64,000 nt of DNA from Cohnella zeiphila (GTDB lineage Bacteria; Bacillota; Bacilli; Paenibacillales; Paenibacillaceae), in contig NZ_JACJVO010000012.1 in assembly GCF_014212055.1 (NCBI RefSeq), positions 1 through 64,000 of the forward strand, given 5' to 3'. The stretch's first letter is position 1, and each line of letters opens with the position of its first letter. Shown here in pieces: positions 35,015 through 43,934 of the stretch. The position numbers were made by a program, and so were the translations under genes. The notes below the pieces were generated by a model. The model made no database searches. It was not told the origin of the DNA and saw only the letters and a program-made list of their open reading frames with translations.

Positions 35015-35088
35015 ATGAGCCGGGGACTTCCTCGGCTCATTTCGTTGCCGTTCCCCCCGCCGCGGGGAACCGTATCATAAGTGACGGC
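35015..35088 (+). mobile_element. att-like junction 2
   Basis: Hairpin ATGAGCCG/CGGCTCAT (35015-35040), TTGCCGTT (35045-35052), 14 bases, then GAACCGTATCATAAGTGACG (35067-35086). It differs from the rlmH end at one position in 22. The same hairpin, TTGCCGTT and 14-base spacing recur at junctions 4 and 6. Confidence 0.75.
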
Positions 35089-35207
35089 GAATTTTTGGGA
35101 ATTCGTGAGCGTAATATTACCGGGGGAATAGAACCACAATACGATATGACAAAATCATCGGCATAACGAAACAGAGTCTCAGAGGGGGGGATTGATTCTC
35201 CATTGTG

Positions 35208-35579
35208 TTAACTTCTGAAGTTGGAAAGTACCCAGCCAATGCCGTTTCGATCCGTGATGCCAGCAAGAAGTCCGTTAAAAGGAGCCTCGAACACCTCGTT
35301 ATCTATAGTCCCGTCAGTTGTCAGGTCTTCATAAACTTGGCGAAATTCCTCTTCAGTCTCAAGCGTCAGAGTGACCTTTACATAGTCGCCTTTAAAAGAA
35401 GGCTTAGCTGCGGTGCTATCGGCGAAGTAAATCGTGCTGCTGCCTAAAATTAATTCCGCATTCAGCACCTTATCATCCTGTTTTCTAAAAATTTTAACTT
35501 CCCCGCCGAGCACAGACCGGTAATACTCGATTTCTTCCGTGCAATTGTCCACCACTACAAAGGGACTCGCTATTTTCAT
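35208..35579 (-). CDS. VOC-family (glyoxalase/PhnB-like) protein
   Basis: A 123-residue PhnB-type VOC protein: KIASPFVVVDNCTEEIEYYR, then LGGEVKIF, ELILGSSTIYFAD and the C-terminal GITDRNGIGWVLSN. Members include demethylmenaquinone-methyltransferase-like and antibiotic-binding proteins; the substrate is unknown. Start ATG 35579, with AGGAGG ahead of it. Confidence 0.8.
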   Translation of the reverse strand: MKIASPFVVVDNCTEEIEYYRSVLGGEVKIFRKQDDKVLNAELILGSSTIYFADSTAAKPSFKGDYVKVTLTLETEEEFRQVYEDLTTDGTIDNEVFEAPFNGLLAGITDRNGIGWVLSNFRS

Positions 35580-35640
35580 ACACCATACCTCCTGATTTTC
35601 ATGTACTGTTACTTGCATCACCAAGTGACGGTCTAGATGT

Positions 35641-35740
35641 TTATCCTATAAACGCACTTTTATAATCCCTGACAAATCTTTCGAACGAAGTCACCTTTTG
35701 TCCTGTTATCTCTTCGACCGCGCTGGACACAATGATCCTC
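35641..35740 (-). pseudogene. C-terminal remnant of an NmrA-like NAD(P)-binding protein
   Basis: The minus-strand frame ends VEEITGQKVTSFERFVRDY shortly before a stop at 35641. This tail (EEVTGrkprtFeefvrd) is characteristic of NmrA/SDR-type NAD(P)-binding proteins. There is no upstream gene body, so it is a fragment. Confidence 0.45.
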
Positions 35741-35774
35741 GCCTTTCGGTTTTTTGCATACTCTTATATTGTCG

Positions 35775-35868
35775 GCACTGAGATATCGAAGCTTGTAGAG
35801 TGAACTCCGCCAACGACATATTTTTCGCCGATAGACCCGTTAAGCAGAACCTTATCATTATTAAGAGA
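35775..35868 (+). mobile_element. degenerate att-like junction 2b
   Basis: TCGCCGAT (35825-35832), 14 bases, then GAACCTTATCAT (35847-35858). The preceding CGCCGATAGACCCGTTAAG closely matches CGCCGATAGCCCCGTTAAG in front of junction 3 (40281-40299). A loose hairpin (TGTCGGC...GCCAACGACA) lies just upstream. The right half has diverged from TATCATAAGT. Confidence 0.5.
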
Positions 35869-35918
35869 CAAAAAAGAGTGTTCACCAAACAATAATCGAG
35901 AAGCCAACACTTCGGCAA

Positions 35919-36146
35919 TTAAATATCTAAATTCTTTTCAACCATCCTAACAAGTTCCGAGGGTGCAATATCCAACTGGGCGGTCAGCGCGAAGATCGTG
36001 TTTAATGTTGGCCGTCTTTTGCCGCGTTCAAGCAAACTGATGTAGGTACGGTCGAGCTTGGAACGGAAGGCCAGTTCTTCTTGGCTTAGCTTGCGCTCCT
36101 CGCGAATTTTGCGCAATTGTTGGCCGAAAATGACTTCGATGCTCAA
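35919..36146 (-). CDS. XRE-family HTH regulator
   Basis: A 75-residue single-domain Cro/CI protein: FGQQLRKIREERKLSQEELA, then RTYISLLERGKRRPTLNTI. TTG 36146 is preferred, eight bases after AAGGAG; GTG codons at 36155/36152 are too close to the SD. It is the second of two XRE genes on this strand, with palindromes between them. It could be a cassette-control switch or orphan antitoxin-like regulator. Confidence 0.8.
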   Translation of the reverse strand: MSIEVIFGQQLRKIREERKLSQEELAFRSKLDRTYISLLERGKRRPTLNTIFALTAQLDIAPSELVRMVEKNLDI

Positions 36147-36198
36147 GGACACCACTCCTTGAGGCTTATTATTCCCATCAACTCGACAAATGGTCTAC

Positions 36199-36249
36199 GG
36201 ACTATAGTCCTCGACCGAGCGGTGTGCTAAAATGTAGACTATGGTCTAC
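36199..36249. promoter_or_regulatory. palindromic operators between the two XRE genes
   Basis: GGACTATAGTCC (36199-36210, perfect) and GTAGAC-TATG-GTCTAC (36234-36249). Both share GACTAT/ATAGTC-type half-sites. They lie upstream of the XRE gene at 36146, the second overlapping the stop of the other XRE gene. Confidence 0.5.
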
Positions 36250-36464
36250 TCAGAATCAACAAGGTCTATGATTTCACGGATATCGTGAATGTGAAGGGCT
36301 TCTGCAATCTTTTCAATGTGATGGAAGTTAATGTTATGACGTTTCTGGTTGGATAGCTCGCTAAGTGCGGCGTGGCGAATGTCGGTGAGTCGGGAGAGCT
36401 CTCTGAGGGAGATTCCATGCTTTTTGAGCAACTCTGGAATGTTGACAACCACTTTTTTTCCCAT
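36246..36464 (-). CDS. small XRE-family HTH protein
   Basis: A 72-residue Cro/CI-type protein (VNIPELLKKHGISLRELSRL, then AALSELSNQKRHNINFHHIEKI) of the YozG-like group. Start ATG 36464 with AGGGGGA upstream. It is divergent from the RadC-like gene, with a near-palindrome between them. Confidence 0.8.
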   Translation of the reverse strand: MGKKVVVNIPELLKKHGISLRELSRLTDIRHAALSELSNQKRHNINFHHIEKIAEALHIHDIREIIDLVDSE

Positions 36465-36487
36465 TGATCACTTGTCCCCCTAAAGGA

Positions 36488-36549
36488 TTGACTATACGCA
36501 AAAACGTACCATATAATAAAAATTGGGTTGGTACGCATATGCGTGCCAA
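36488..36549 (+). promoter_or_regulatory. RadC-like gene promoter and palindrome
   Basis: TTGACT (36488-36493), 18 bases, TATAAT (36512-36517). Downstream, TTGGTACGCATATGCG at 36528 begins a 22-base palindrome with one mismatched pair, placed where a repressor would block transcription. Confidence 0.6.
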
Positions 36550-36599
36550 TCTGCATTTCTTTCGGCCTGGAATAGGTCGACTTTCAGCAGGAGGCTTGT

Positions 36600-37097
36600 A
36601 TGGAGAATGTCCAACAGCATCAAGTATCTCTCGTCCGCCTACAGTTGATCCGGGAGGAGGGCTTCTATTCTCAGCCCAAGGTGGAAAGTCCGGAGGAAGC
36701 ACAGGCTGTATTCCGCCAGTTGCTGACTGGGGAGACGGATCGGGAGCACCTGGCGCTGCTATGTTTGGATACCAAGCATCGGCCAACGGCGATTCAGGTC
36801 GTGGCTGTGGGAACGCTCGACAGCTTGCTGGTTCATCCGAGGGAAGTGTTCAAGACGGCGATTCTGGCCAATGCGGCTTCGATCATTTGCGCGCATTGGC
36901 ACCCAAGCGGGGATCCGGAGCCGAGCATGGCGGACGTGAAGGTCACGCATCGGCTGATGCAAGCGGGAGAGCTGTTGGGCATTAAGCTATTGGATCACTT
37001 GATTCTGGGGGCAGGGGACGATTATCTTAGTCTTAAAGAGAGCGGCATCATGAGCAGCTTGGCGACTCCGGAAGGTACCCCGCCGTACAACGTTTAA
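36600..37097 (+). CDS. RadC-like JAB-domain protein
   Basis: A 165-residue RadC/YeeS-type protein. The JAB/MPN metal site is HWHPSGDPEPSMAD (HxH...D), with the preceding ANAASIICA. It lacks the N-terminal helix-hairpin-helix of chromosomal RadC. This short form is typical of mobile elements and prophages. Function is uncertain (not a proven repair enzyme). The SD is AGGAGG, eight bases before ATG 36600. Confidence 0.85.
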   Translation: MENVQQHQVSLVRLQLIREEGFYSQPKVESPEEAQAVFRQLLTGETDREHLALLCLDTKHRPTAIQVVAVGTLDSLLVHPREVFKTAILANAASIICAHWHPSGDPEPSMADVKVTHRLMQAGELLGIKLLDHLILGAGDDYLSLKESGIMSSLATPEGTPPYNV

Positions 37098-37121
37098 TCC
37101 ACGAATTGGAACCAGCCCGGT

Positions 37122-37391
37122 CTATTCGGAATACCCGCCCATAGATTGTCGGGAATCGCCAATTCCTTTTGAGAGGAGCGAGAAATGGCGGTTTTTAATT
37201 CCTTTTCGCGCCCGCTTTGGACCAAATGGCCAGTCCGGATTCATCATGAGAGCATGGCCGAGCGCGACTAAAGGAACGCCGGTTTCCAAAGCTTTGACGA
37301 CATCTTCTGGCGTCAACAATCCACCGACGCCGACGACGGGTATCCGGTTGCCCACTCGTTCCTGTATCATGACAATTCTGGACTTTGTCAT
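37122..37391 (-). pseudogene. C-terminal fragment of an old yellow enzyme-type NADH:flavin oxidoreductase
   Basis: The frame contains RIPVVGVGGLLTPEDVVKAL then GVPLVALGHALMMNPDW, the FMN-phosphate-binding end of OYE-family TIM barrels. Everything N-terminal is missing, and the C-terminus runs into unrelated sequence. The stretch 37400-37660 shows no further gene. Confidence 0.6.
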
Positions 37392-37662
37392 GGTTCTATC
37401 CTTCCTCGGACCGGCCCAGAAACGATGGCGAAATTTTTGACCCTAACCGCACAAGGGAACAGACAAGGATTCAGTATGGAGAGAAAGATTTGGAGCGAGT
37501 TAATTTCCTCATGAAAAAGCCATTTGATAAGATGGCTTTTTTTTGTTGCACCGTACGAGATATCTGTATGCGACTGTACATCTTAGCGTATGTTCTTCAA
37601 ACTATAACCTGACATCTTATTGTCCAGTTTTAACGGATATACTGAAGACTAGGGGTGAGCGG

Positions 37663-38595
37663 ATGCAAATCAGCAGATTATTTCAAGTGATTTATATTTT
37701 ATTGGAAAAGGGAACTGTTACGGCCCCAGAGTTGGCTGAACGGTTTGAAGTGTCTGTCAGAACGATTTATAGAGACGTTGAGATTTTAAGCCAGGCCGGA
37801 GTTCCGATCTATACCAGCCAAGGAAAAGGGGGCGGCATTTCCCTTTCCGACAGGTTTGTCCTGAACAAATCTTTGCTTTCGGACAAAGAGCAGGATGAGA
37901 TACTTTTTGCCCTGCAAAGCTTGTCCGCAGCCCAATTTCCCGATTCCGACGAGGTTCTCTCGAAGCTGAGCAGCTTGTTCAGGAAGAACAGCACCAACTG
38001 GATTGAGGTGGATTTCTCCTCTTGGGGAAGCGGGCAAAAACAAAAAGAGCTATACGTCCTACTGAAACAGGCCATTCTGGAGCATAAAGTGATTTCGTTT
38101 ACCTACTTGAGCGCGGCCGGAGAACAAAAAAGCCGGAGAGGTGCTCCGGTGAAACTGCTTTTTAAGGATAGAGCCTGGTACGTTGAGGCCTATAGTTTCG
38201 AACAAAATGCTCTAAGAACCTTTAAGATTACCAGGATGTCGAATGTACAGCTTTTAGACGGAGACGAGGGTAATCTCTTTGAGGTTAAGTGGGAGTGGAT
38301 GGAGGCTACCAGGACTTCTCGTGCAGAAGTTAGGGGTAACGAAACGCCTAGAATCCCTCTGGTATTAAAAATAGAGCAGGCGGGAGCTTATCGCATCGTG
38401 GATGAGTTTAAGGAAGAGGACATTTTGAAACAGGAAGACGGGACTTTCCGGGTCACGTCAGATATGCCTTCCGGAGAATGGCTTTATCAATATCTTCTAT
38501 CATATGGAGATTTACTGGAAGTGATTGAACCGGCGTCTGTCAGACTGGAGATGAAAAATCGCTCGACCAAAATGGCCGAAAAATATTTTAGATAA
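37663..38595 (+). CDS. WYL-domain (YafY-like) transcriptional regulator
   Basis: A 310-residue regulator. The N-terminal HTH_11 is RLFQVIYILLEKGTVTAPELAERFEVSVRTIYRDVEIL, a WYL domain starts near 135 (KVISFTYLSAAGEQKSRRG, then FKDRAWYVEAYSF), and a WCX C-terminus follows. ATG 37663 has AGGGGTGAG upstream. It heads a co-directional set (SDR, SnoaL-like, Dabb) that it probably controls. Confidence 0.85.
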   Translation: MQISRLFQVIYILLEKGTVTAPELAERFEVSVRTIYRDVEILSQAGVPIYTSQGKGGGISLSDRFVLNKSLLSDKEQDEILFALQSLSAAQFPDSDEVLSKLSSLFRKNSTNWIEVDFSSWGSGQKQKELYVLLKQAILEHKVISFTYLSAAGEQKSRRGAPVKLLFKDRAWYVEAYSFEQNALRTFKITRMSNVQLLDGDEGNLFEVKWEWMEATRTSRAEVRGNETPRIPLVLKIEQAGAYRIVDEFKEEDILKQEDGTFRVTSDMPSGEWLYQYLLSYGDLLEVIEPASVRLEMKNRSTKMAEKYFR

Positions 38596-38673
38596 CTGAA
38601 CACGCAGCTGTCAGGTTCTGCTGTTTAAACTAGCCTTGTATTCAAAACATACTAGGGAGGATTCAGCAGAACG

Positions 38674-39474
38674 ATGGAAAACAGCCCGTACTTATTGGAT
38701 ATAAGCAAAGAATTTGCAGGTAAACGAGCCCTGGTGACCGGCGGAACTCGAGGAATCGGCAGGGCGATCGTCCAACGTCTGCATGCAGGAGGAGCTGAAG
38801 TGATAGCCGCAGCAAGATCGCTGCCCGAAGCATTACCGGAGGGGGTAGAGTTCATTCAAGCCGATGTCAGCTTCTCAGAAGGTGTGGATCATATGATTCA
38901 GGAGACGATTCATAAATTCGGCGGTCTGGATATTTTGATTAACAATGTGGGAGGTTCCTCAACGAGCACGGCAGGGGCTTTAGCTATAACAGATGAGGAT
39001 TGGCAGACGACGTTTAACGCCAACCTGTTCTCATCTGTCCGTCTCGACCGTGGATTTCTGCCTTACATGGTTGAACAGCAAAGCGGAGTGATTGTCCATA
39101 TATCCTCTATTCAGCGTAAATTGCCAGGCAACATGACCATGCCTTATTCGGCAGCCAAAGCTGCGCTCGTTAACTACAGCAAGAACATCGCGACCCAATT
39201 CGGCCCTATGGGGATAAGAATCAACGCATTGGCGCCGGGATTTACCGAAACGGAATCGGCGGAACGGTTAATCGAGAGAATGGCTGAACAAGCCGGAACG
39301 GACTATCTGGCTGCCCGCCAGCAGTTAATGGATGAGCTTGGCGGTATTCCTCTCGGCCGGCCGGCCAAACCTGAGGAGGTTGCCGAGCTTGCCGCCTTCC
39401 TTGCTTCAAGCAGAGCCTCTTCTATTACGGGCTGTGAGTATGTCATTGACGGCGGAACCATCCGCACCGTTTAA
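38674..39474 (+). CDS. short-chain dehydrogenase/reductase
   Basis: A 266-residue classical SDR. The cofactor motif is TGGTRGIG (about 22-29), with NNVGG, the catalytic Ser in HISSIQ, YSAAK (Tyr/Lys) and a C-terminal GCEYVIDGGTIRTV. Intact, substrate unknown. It begins 78 bases after the WYL regulator. Confidence 0.9.
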   Translation: MENSPYLLDISKEFAGKRALVTGGTRGIGRAIVQRLHAGGAEVIAAARSLPEALPEGVEFIQADVSFSEGVDHMIQETIHKFGGLDILINNVGGSSTSTAGALAITDEDWQTTFNANLFSSVRLDRGFLPYMVEQQSGVIVHISSIQRKLPGNMTMPYSAAKAALVNYSKNIATQFGPMGIRINALAPGFTETESAERLIERMAEQAGTDYLAARQQLMDELGGIPLGRPAKPEEVAELAAFLASSRASSITGCEYVIDGGTIRTV

Positions 39475-39498
39475 CGAAATTACAAAGGAGTTGATCTT

Positions 39499-39873
39499 AT
39501 GGAGCCTAGTCTGCTTCCGCCAGTTATACAAGATTTTATAGCCGCTGCCAATAAACCCGATCCGGAGGCTTATGTCGACTGCTTTTCGGAAGATGCTCTT
39601 GTCCTTGACGAAGGTAAAGAATGGGCAGGCAAAGCTGATATAAAAAAGTGGAGTGCCGAACATCACTTTGGTGCTAACATAACGCTTGAACTCAAACAGC
39701 ATAAACAGCATGAGGAAGATATCGTGGTGGTTTTTAAGGTTGACGGGGATTTCGATAAAACCGGCCTCCCGGATCCTCTTTATTTGGATTTTTATTTTCA
39801 AATTGGCAACCTTAAGATTAAGCAACTGGCGATACGACTGTCTAAAGGATCGGAACGAATAGAAGAACGCTAA
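39499..39873 (+). CDS. SnoaL/NTF2-like protein
   Basis: A 124-residue cone-fold protein: FIAAANKPDPEAYVDCFSEDALVLDEGKEWAGKADIKKW is the SnoaL-like start. Role is usually a small-molecule isomerase/cyclase or carrier. SD AAAGGAG before ATG 39499; 24 bases after the SDR, so in an operon. Confidence 0.8.
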   Translation: MEPSLLPPVIQDFIAAANKPDPEAYVDCFSEDALVLDEGKEWAGKADIKKWSAEHHFGANITLELKQHKQHEEDIVVVFKVDGDFDKTGLPDPLYLDFYFQIGNLKIKQLAIRLSKGSERIEER

Positions 39874-39902
39874 TCAGATAAGGGACGAAGTGAACCTAAA
39901 AA

Positions 39903-40190
39903 ATGATTGTAAATCACTTGCTATTAAAGCTGAAAGACCGGAGTCCAAAGCATATCGAGCAAGTTCAAACCGTTCTGCTGAGCATGAGAGGGAAAATAGA
40001 CGTTCTTCTCGATGTTCAGGCCGAAGCTAATATTCGACCTGGCCCTTCCGCATATGATTTGATTCTGATTACCAAGTTTGCAACCTTAGAGGACATGGAT
40101 GAATACCTTATCCATCCGGCCCATCAGGATGTCGCCAAGTTGATTGGCACGGTTTTAGAAACGCAGGCATCTGTCTGCTGCTCTATCTGA
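39903..40190 (+). CDS. Dabb-domain (stress-responsive A/B barrel) protein
   Basis: A 95-residue ferredoxin-like dimeric barrel: IVNHLLLKLKDRS at the start, YDLILITKFATLEDMDEYLIHPAHQDVAKLI near the end. Last gene of the WYL-SDR-SnoaL-Dabb set. Catalytic role unknown. Weak SD. Confidence 0.8.
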   Translation: MIVNHLLLKLKDRSPKHIEQVQTVLLSMRGKIDVLLDVQAEANIRPGPSAYDLILITKFATLEDMDEYLIHPAHQDVAKLIGTVLETQASVCCSI

Positions 40191-40250
40191 TGAAGTAAGC
40201 TTTAATAAGACCATGAGAAATTGGTCTACGACAAGTTGCAAAGGATGAGC

Positions 40251-40322
40251 AATGGCGGCCACGTGGCCGCCATTTGTTTTCGCCGATAGCCCCGTTAAGG
40301 TGAACCGTATCACAAGTAACGC
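40251..40322 (+). mobile_element. att-like junction 3
   Basis: A perfect 24-base palindrome, AATGGCGGCCAC plus its inverse (40251-40274), TCGCCGAT (40280-40287), 14 bases, then GAACCGTATCACAAGTAACG (40302-40321). One base of the att core differs from the rlmH end (CAC for CAT). Confidence 0.7.
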
Positions 40323-40451
40323 AAATGTTAATCCGAGTTCATAGCAAACCAATGAACTTCGACCTGATAAAGCATGATAAGGAGAGCCATCTGAATAGGA
40401 GGGCTCTCCTATTTTATGTTTTCAACACCCGTATTCGTTAGGATCAAATGT

Positions 40452-41345
40452 TCATCTGAGGTGCTGAGTGATAAAAAGCGCAGCACGGTCCAGGGCTTGA
40501 TCGGCTTCATCGAGAATACCTGTCAACGCCTGGAAAACATGCGGGACGTCGGCGGTAACGTCGAGGATGACATCCACGCCTGCTGCCCGCGCACGGTCGG
40601 CGAACTGCGTGGAGTCGTCAAGGAGCAGCTCGTTGGTTCCGACCTGCAGCAGGACCGGGGGGAATCCGGCAAGATCGGCGAACTTGGCGGGGCTAACGAG
40701 CGCATGATTCGGATCCTGACCAGCGAGGTACATCTCGTCCGTCAATGCAAAACCCTCACGGGTGAAGAACGGATCGATCCCCATTTTGCTATCCATGCTA
40801 GCTCCGGAGCGCGTCTTATCGAGCCCCGGCGAGAACGCCACTACCGCTGCCGGCATCGGCAGACCTGCGTCCCGTGCCATCAGGCAAGTCGAGACCGCAA
40901 TACCGCCACCGGCAGAGTCGCCGGCAAACGCAATGGACGCCGCCTGGGCGCCATGGTCCAGAAGCTCCCGATAGGCTGCGAGAGCATCCTCGAGAGCCGC
41001 AGGGAACGGATGCTCCGGAGCCAGGCGATAATCGAGCGAGACGGACCGGATACGGGTCCTGTCGACCAGGTTCGCGGTAAGGGACATGGCCGTGTAGGGG
41101 GAACCCATCATATACGAGCCGCCATGGAAATAAAGAATGATCCCCGGGCGGGCATCCTGTTCGGGGTCAACGGTCACGCCGGGTCGATTACCGAGGGTCG
41201 TCGGCGTGGTGCGCACGCCCGCAGGTACCTTCATCGCTGCCATCATGGCCGCGAAGTTCGAGCGCATTTCCTCGACGCTTTGCGGCTTGGCGGGTTGGGG
41301 ACGACGCAGCATTTGATCCAAATCCTTACGCTGTTCTCTACTCAT
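40452..41345 (-). CDS. alpha/beta-hydrolase, HSL-type esterase
   Basis: A 297-residue family IV carboxylesterase. The oxyanion motif is LYFHGGSYMMGS, the nucleophile AGDSAGGG, and DYRLAPEHPFPAAL and the C-terminal VPHVFQAL histidine are present. ATG 41345, with AAGGAGA eight bases upstream. It is divergent from a WYL regulator, with a perfect palindrome between. Confidence 0.9.
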   Translation of the reverse strand: MSREQRKDLDQMLRRPQPAKPQSVEEMRSNFAAMMAAMKVPAGVRTTPTTLGNRPGVTVDPEQDARPGIILYFHGGSYMMGSPYTAMSLTANLVDRTRIRSVSLDYRLAPEHPFPAALEDALAAYRELLDHGAQAASIAFAGDSAGGGIAVSTCLMARDAGLPMPAAVVAFSPGLDKTRSGASMDSKMGIDPFFTREGFALTDEMYLAGQDPNHALVSPAKFADLAGFPPVLLQVGTNELLLDDSTQFADRARAAGVDVILDVTADVPHVFQALTGILDEADQALDRAALFITQHLR

Positions 41346-41430
41346 AGGTTGTTCTCCTTCTCCTTTATCAATTCGATTGCTGCCGTCATCACTTCCGGCG
41401 AACGGCTTATTCATAGTGTATAATTTAATT

Positions 41431-41447
41431 GTGACAAAACGTGTCAC
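41431..41447. promoter_or_regulatory. palindromic operator, esterase/WYL intergenic
   Basis: GTGACA-N5-TGTCAC directly downstream of TATAAT (41419-41424), 25 bases before the WYL start. Probably bound by the WYL regulator. Confidence 0.55.
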
Positions 41448-41472
41448 TATATTTTTGAAGGCGGTGAATAGA

Positions 41473-42435
41473 ATGGGAAAGTCGAGGCGCCTGATTGAAT
41501 TGATGATGGCCGTAAACCGGAAGCGGAGATTCACCGTCAAAGAGCTTGCCGAAGAATTTGGCGTGTCTACCCGAACCATGCTGCGCGATTTGCAGGAACT
41601 GAGCGGAATGGGAGTGCCTTTATACGCTCAAGTGGGTGCAGGAGGCGGATACCAAGTTCTTGCAGAACGAAGCCTGCCGCCGATTTCATTTACGGAAAAT
41701 GAGGCCTTCTCCATATTTTTTGCTTCCCATGCTCTTCGCCACTTCAGTTCGCTGCCCTTCGAGGCATCTGCACAATCCGCCCTTCGAAAATTTTACAGGC
41801 ATTTACCGGATGATGTGAAAAGTCAGATAGACGAGATGCGACACCGAATTGACTTCTTTACGCATACTCGGTCAGAACGAGCCGGCTGCCTTGAGTTATT
41901 GCTTCAAGCATCCATTAGGAAGCTGCCTGTAACAATCCGTTATGGAGCTCAGAAGCATGAGACCAAGGAAAGAACGATTCAGCCCATTGGTATCTATGCC
42001 CACGAGGGATATTGGTTTTGCCCGGCTTACTGCTATCTGCGAAAGGCCTTTCGATTATTCCGGGCGGATCGGATGGAGTCAGCCGTCTGGGCGGATGCCG
42101 AAGCAGTATCGCCTGCAGTGGATGTTTCAGAGGTGGATTTAACGAACTGGGGCCTTCATTTCTACAGCAAACCAGAAAGCGTAGATGTCAAAGTGAAACT
42201 AACGGCAAAAGGGATTGAGTTATTTCGAGAAAAAAGCTGGATTTTCCCTTGGGGGGAAGTACATCGCACCCATAACGGCACAGGCATTCTAGAGATGGCT
42301 ATCTTCCCCTCGGAAATACGTTTCTTTGCTGAATATTTCTTTTCGTTCGGCGCTGAAGCGGTCGTGCTCCAACCGGAAGAACTAAAAGAAGCTGTCAGAA
42401 GGAAGCTGGTCCGTGCTCTTGAAGAGTATAAATAA
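41473..42435 (+). CDS. WYL-domain (YafY-like) transcriptional regulator
   Basis: A 320-residue protein: HTH_11 (RFTVKELAEEFGVSTRTMLRDLQEL), a WYL core near 145-200 (LPVTIRYGAQKHETKERTI, YWFCPAYCYL, FRLFRADRM) and a C-terminal winged WCX region. ATG 41473 follows GGCGGTG. Convergent with the pirin gene. Confidence 0.85.
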   Translation: MGKSRRLIELMMAVNRKRRFTVKELAEEFGVSTRTMLRDLQELSGMGVPLYAQVGAGGGYQVLAERSLPPISFTENEAFSIFFASHALRHFSSLPFEASAQSALRKFYRHLPDDVKSQIDEMRHRIDFFTHTRSERAGCLELLLQASIRKLPVTIRYGAQKHETKERTIQPIGIYAHEGYWFCPAYCYLRKAFRLFRADRMESAVWADAEAVSPAVDVSEVDLTNWGLHFYSKPESVDVKVKLTAKGIELFREKSWIFPWGEVHRTHNGTGILEMAIFPSEIRFFAEYFFSFGAEAVVLQPEELKEAVRRKLVRALEEYK

Positions 42436-42471
42436 TAAACCGTTATTTCAGAATTACGGGGAGCGTCAATC

Positions 42472-43245
42472 TTATTTTCGGTACAAAGGATAATTGACTC
42501 GTGCCGGCACTTCAATCAGAATCAGGCGGAACTCGGAGTCGCTATCTGCAGTAAAGTTCGCTGCGGACGCTTGCTCCGGCTCAATGACGGCAAAGTCTTT
42601 TTGCCGGAGCGCAGTAACGTCCTTACTGGACGCCGCATCGGCAACTGCGCCGTCGCCGCGGATGGCAAGCGCCGTCAGGTTGTAGTCTTTACGCACAGGC
42701 TGAACGAAGGTACGGCCCGGCTTTACGGTAACGTCCCACATCCGGGCTTCCGCAACAATCTTGACCGGCGCTTCACCGTCGATGACCGTTTTCACCGAGG
42801 CATCTTCCGTCTCGGTGATCGGGAATTCCTCATGATCGTATTGGTTGTAGGTAGGCGTCCTCTTGATCGCTTCGGATAAATGAGGCTCGAACCAAATTTG
42901 AAAGCCTTCCATGTTCGGGCCGACGAATCCTTCTTCATGGGAAACGCCGCTCCCGGTTTGAATGACCTGCGCCCCGCCGGGGCCGACGACGCTGCGGGTG
43001 CCAAGTGAATCCCCGTGCTCCGCTTTGCCGTTCACGACGTATGTCATAATTTCAAAGGCTTGGTGCGGGTGGGACGGAATGTACCCTTCTTTCTCGGCAA
43101 ACGCCCATGCCCAGTAAAAGAGCGGGCCGACCCGGTCAACGGCCGAGCCCTCGCGCGGGAACCCGATCGGCTTCTGTTCTGTGATTTTGCCTCCATCAAA
43201 TCCGCCTGTCGCTTGCCGTTCCGGACCGTATACATGAATTTGCAT
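42472..43245 (-). CDS. pirin family protein
   Basis: A 257-residue bicupin. The metal-site region HPHQAFEIMTYVVNGKAEHG carries the conserved His/His/His/Glu ligands; GGAQVIQTGSGVSHEE and FQIWFE follow. Pirins include quercetinases and redox-responsive regulators. ATG 43245 with GAGGAGGAG. It lies 73 bases downstream of DoxX, likely one transcript. Confidence 0.9.
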   Translation of the reverse strand: MQIHVYGPERQATGGFDGGKITEQKPIGFPREGSAVDRVGPLFYWAWAFAEKEGYIPSHPHQAFEIMTYVVNGKAEHGDSLGTRSVVGPGGAQVIQTGSGVSHEEGFVGPNMEGFQIWFEPHLSEAIKRTPTYNQYDHEEFPITETEDASVKTVIDGEAPVKIVAEARMWDVTVKPGRTFVQPVRKDYNLTALAIRGDGAVADAASSKDVTALRQKDFAVIEPEQASAANFTADSDSEFRLILIEVPARVNYPLYRK

Positions 43246-43318
43246 GGCGGTCTCCTCCTCAAGGTAAAATAGATTTAGCCCTTTGCTTGCCCCTAAGCCC
43301 GTACCGTTATCCCTTCCT

Positions 43319-43714
43319 TTAGAACAGTAACGCGTCGAGCGAATAGGAGCCAGGGCCCGCCAGCGCGACTCCAACGGCTACCGCGATTAGAACCAACGGA
43401 TACTCCATCCCGTTCGAGGCGACCCAGAGTCCGTTTTTGGCATGCACTTTGATCGCGCCGAGCATGGTCAGGACGATGAGCGCCGCAGCCGCCGGAGTGA
43501 ACAGGCCGGCAGCGAGAAGAGCGCCCCCGAACAACTCCATCAACCCGGCAAGCACAGCCATCAAGACACCGGGCTTGATTCCAACCGACTCCATCCAACC
43601 TCCCGTTCCTTTCGGACCATATCCGCCGAACCAACCGAACAGCTTCTGAACTCCATGACCGGCGAACAGCAAACCAACAACTAAACGAACCGCCAAAATA
43701 CCGATTGCAACCAT
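43319..43714 (-). CDS. DoxX family membrane protein
   Basis: A 131-residue four-helix membrane protein with the DoxX motifs RLVVGLLFAGHGVQKLFGW and MELFGGALLAAGLFTP. DoxX proteins are linked to redox and thiol stress. ATG 43714 is chosen, as GGAG is eight bases upstream; nearby ATGs at 43720/43723 are too close. Confidence 0.88.
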   Translation of the reverse strand: MVAIGILAVRLVVGLLFAGHGVQKLFGWFGGYGPKGTGGWMESVGIKPGVLMAVLAGLMELFGGALLAAGLFTPAAAALIVLTMLGAIKVHAKNGLWVASNGMEYPLVLIAVAVGVALAGPGSYSLDALLF

Positions 43715-43934
43715 TAACATCATCTCCAGTTGTTTTCATGTTATTAATCTTAATTCTGAGATATTGCATCTGTTAAAATGGATGTGGGCCAAATGCAGTT
43801 GGAGCAATCTCTGTAGCGAGCAACTCCATGCATAGGATGAACTTAACGAATTAAAATACGTATGCCTCAGGTCCAATGAGTGCAATGTCCCATAACGATC
43901 ATCCTCCACATTATTTGTAGAAGCTTACTTTTAG

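Noticed and set aside
35591-35636. ATCACCAAGTGACGG near 35616 as another att copy
   Set aside because: It shares only AAGTGACGG and ATCA with junction 2, lacks GAACC and has no hairpin or box at the proper distance.
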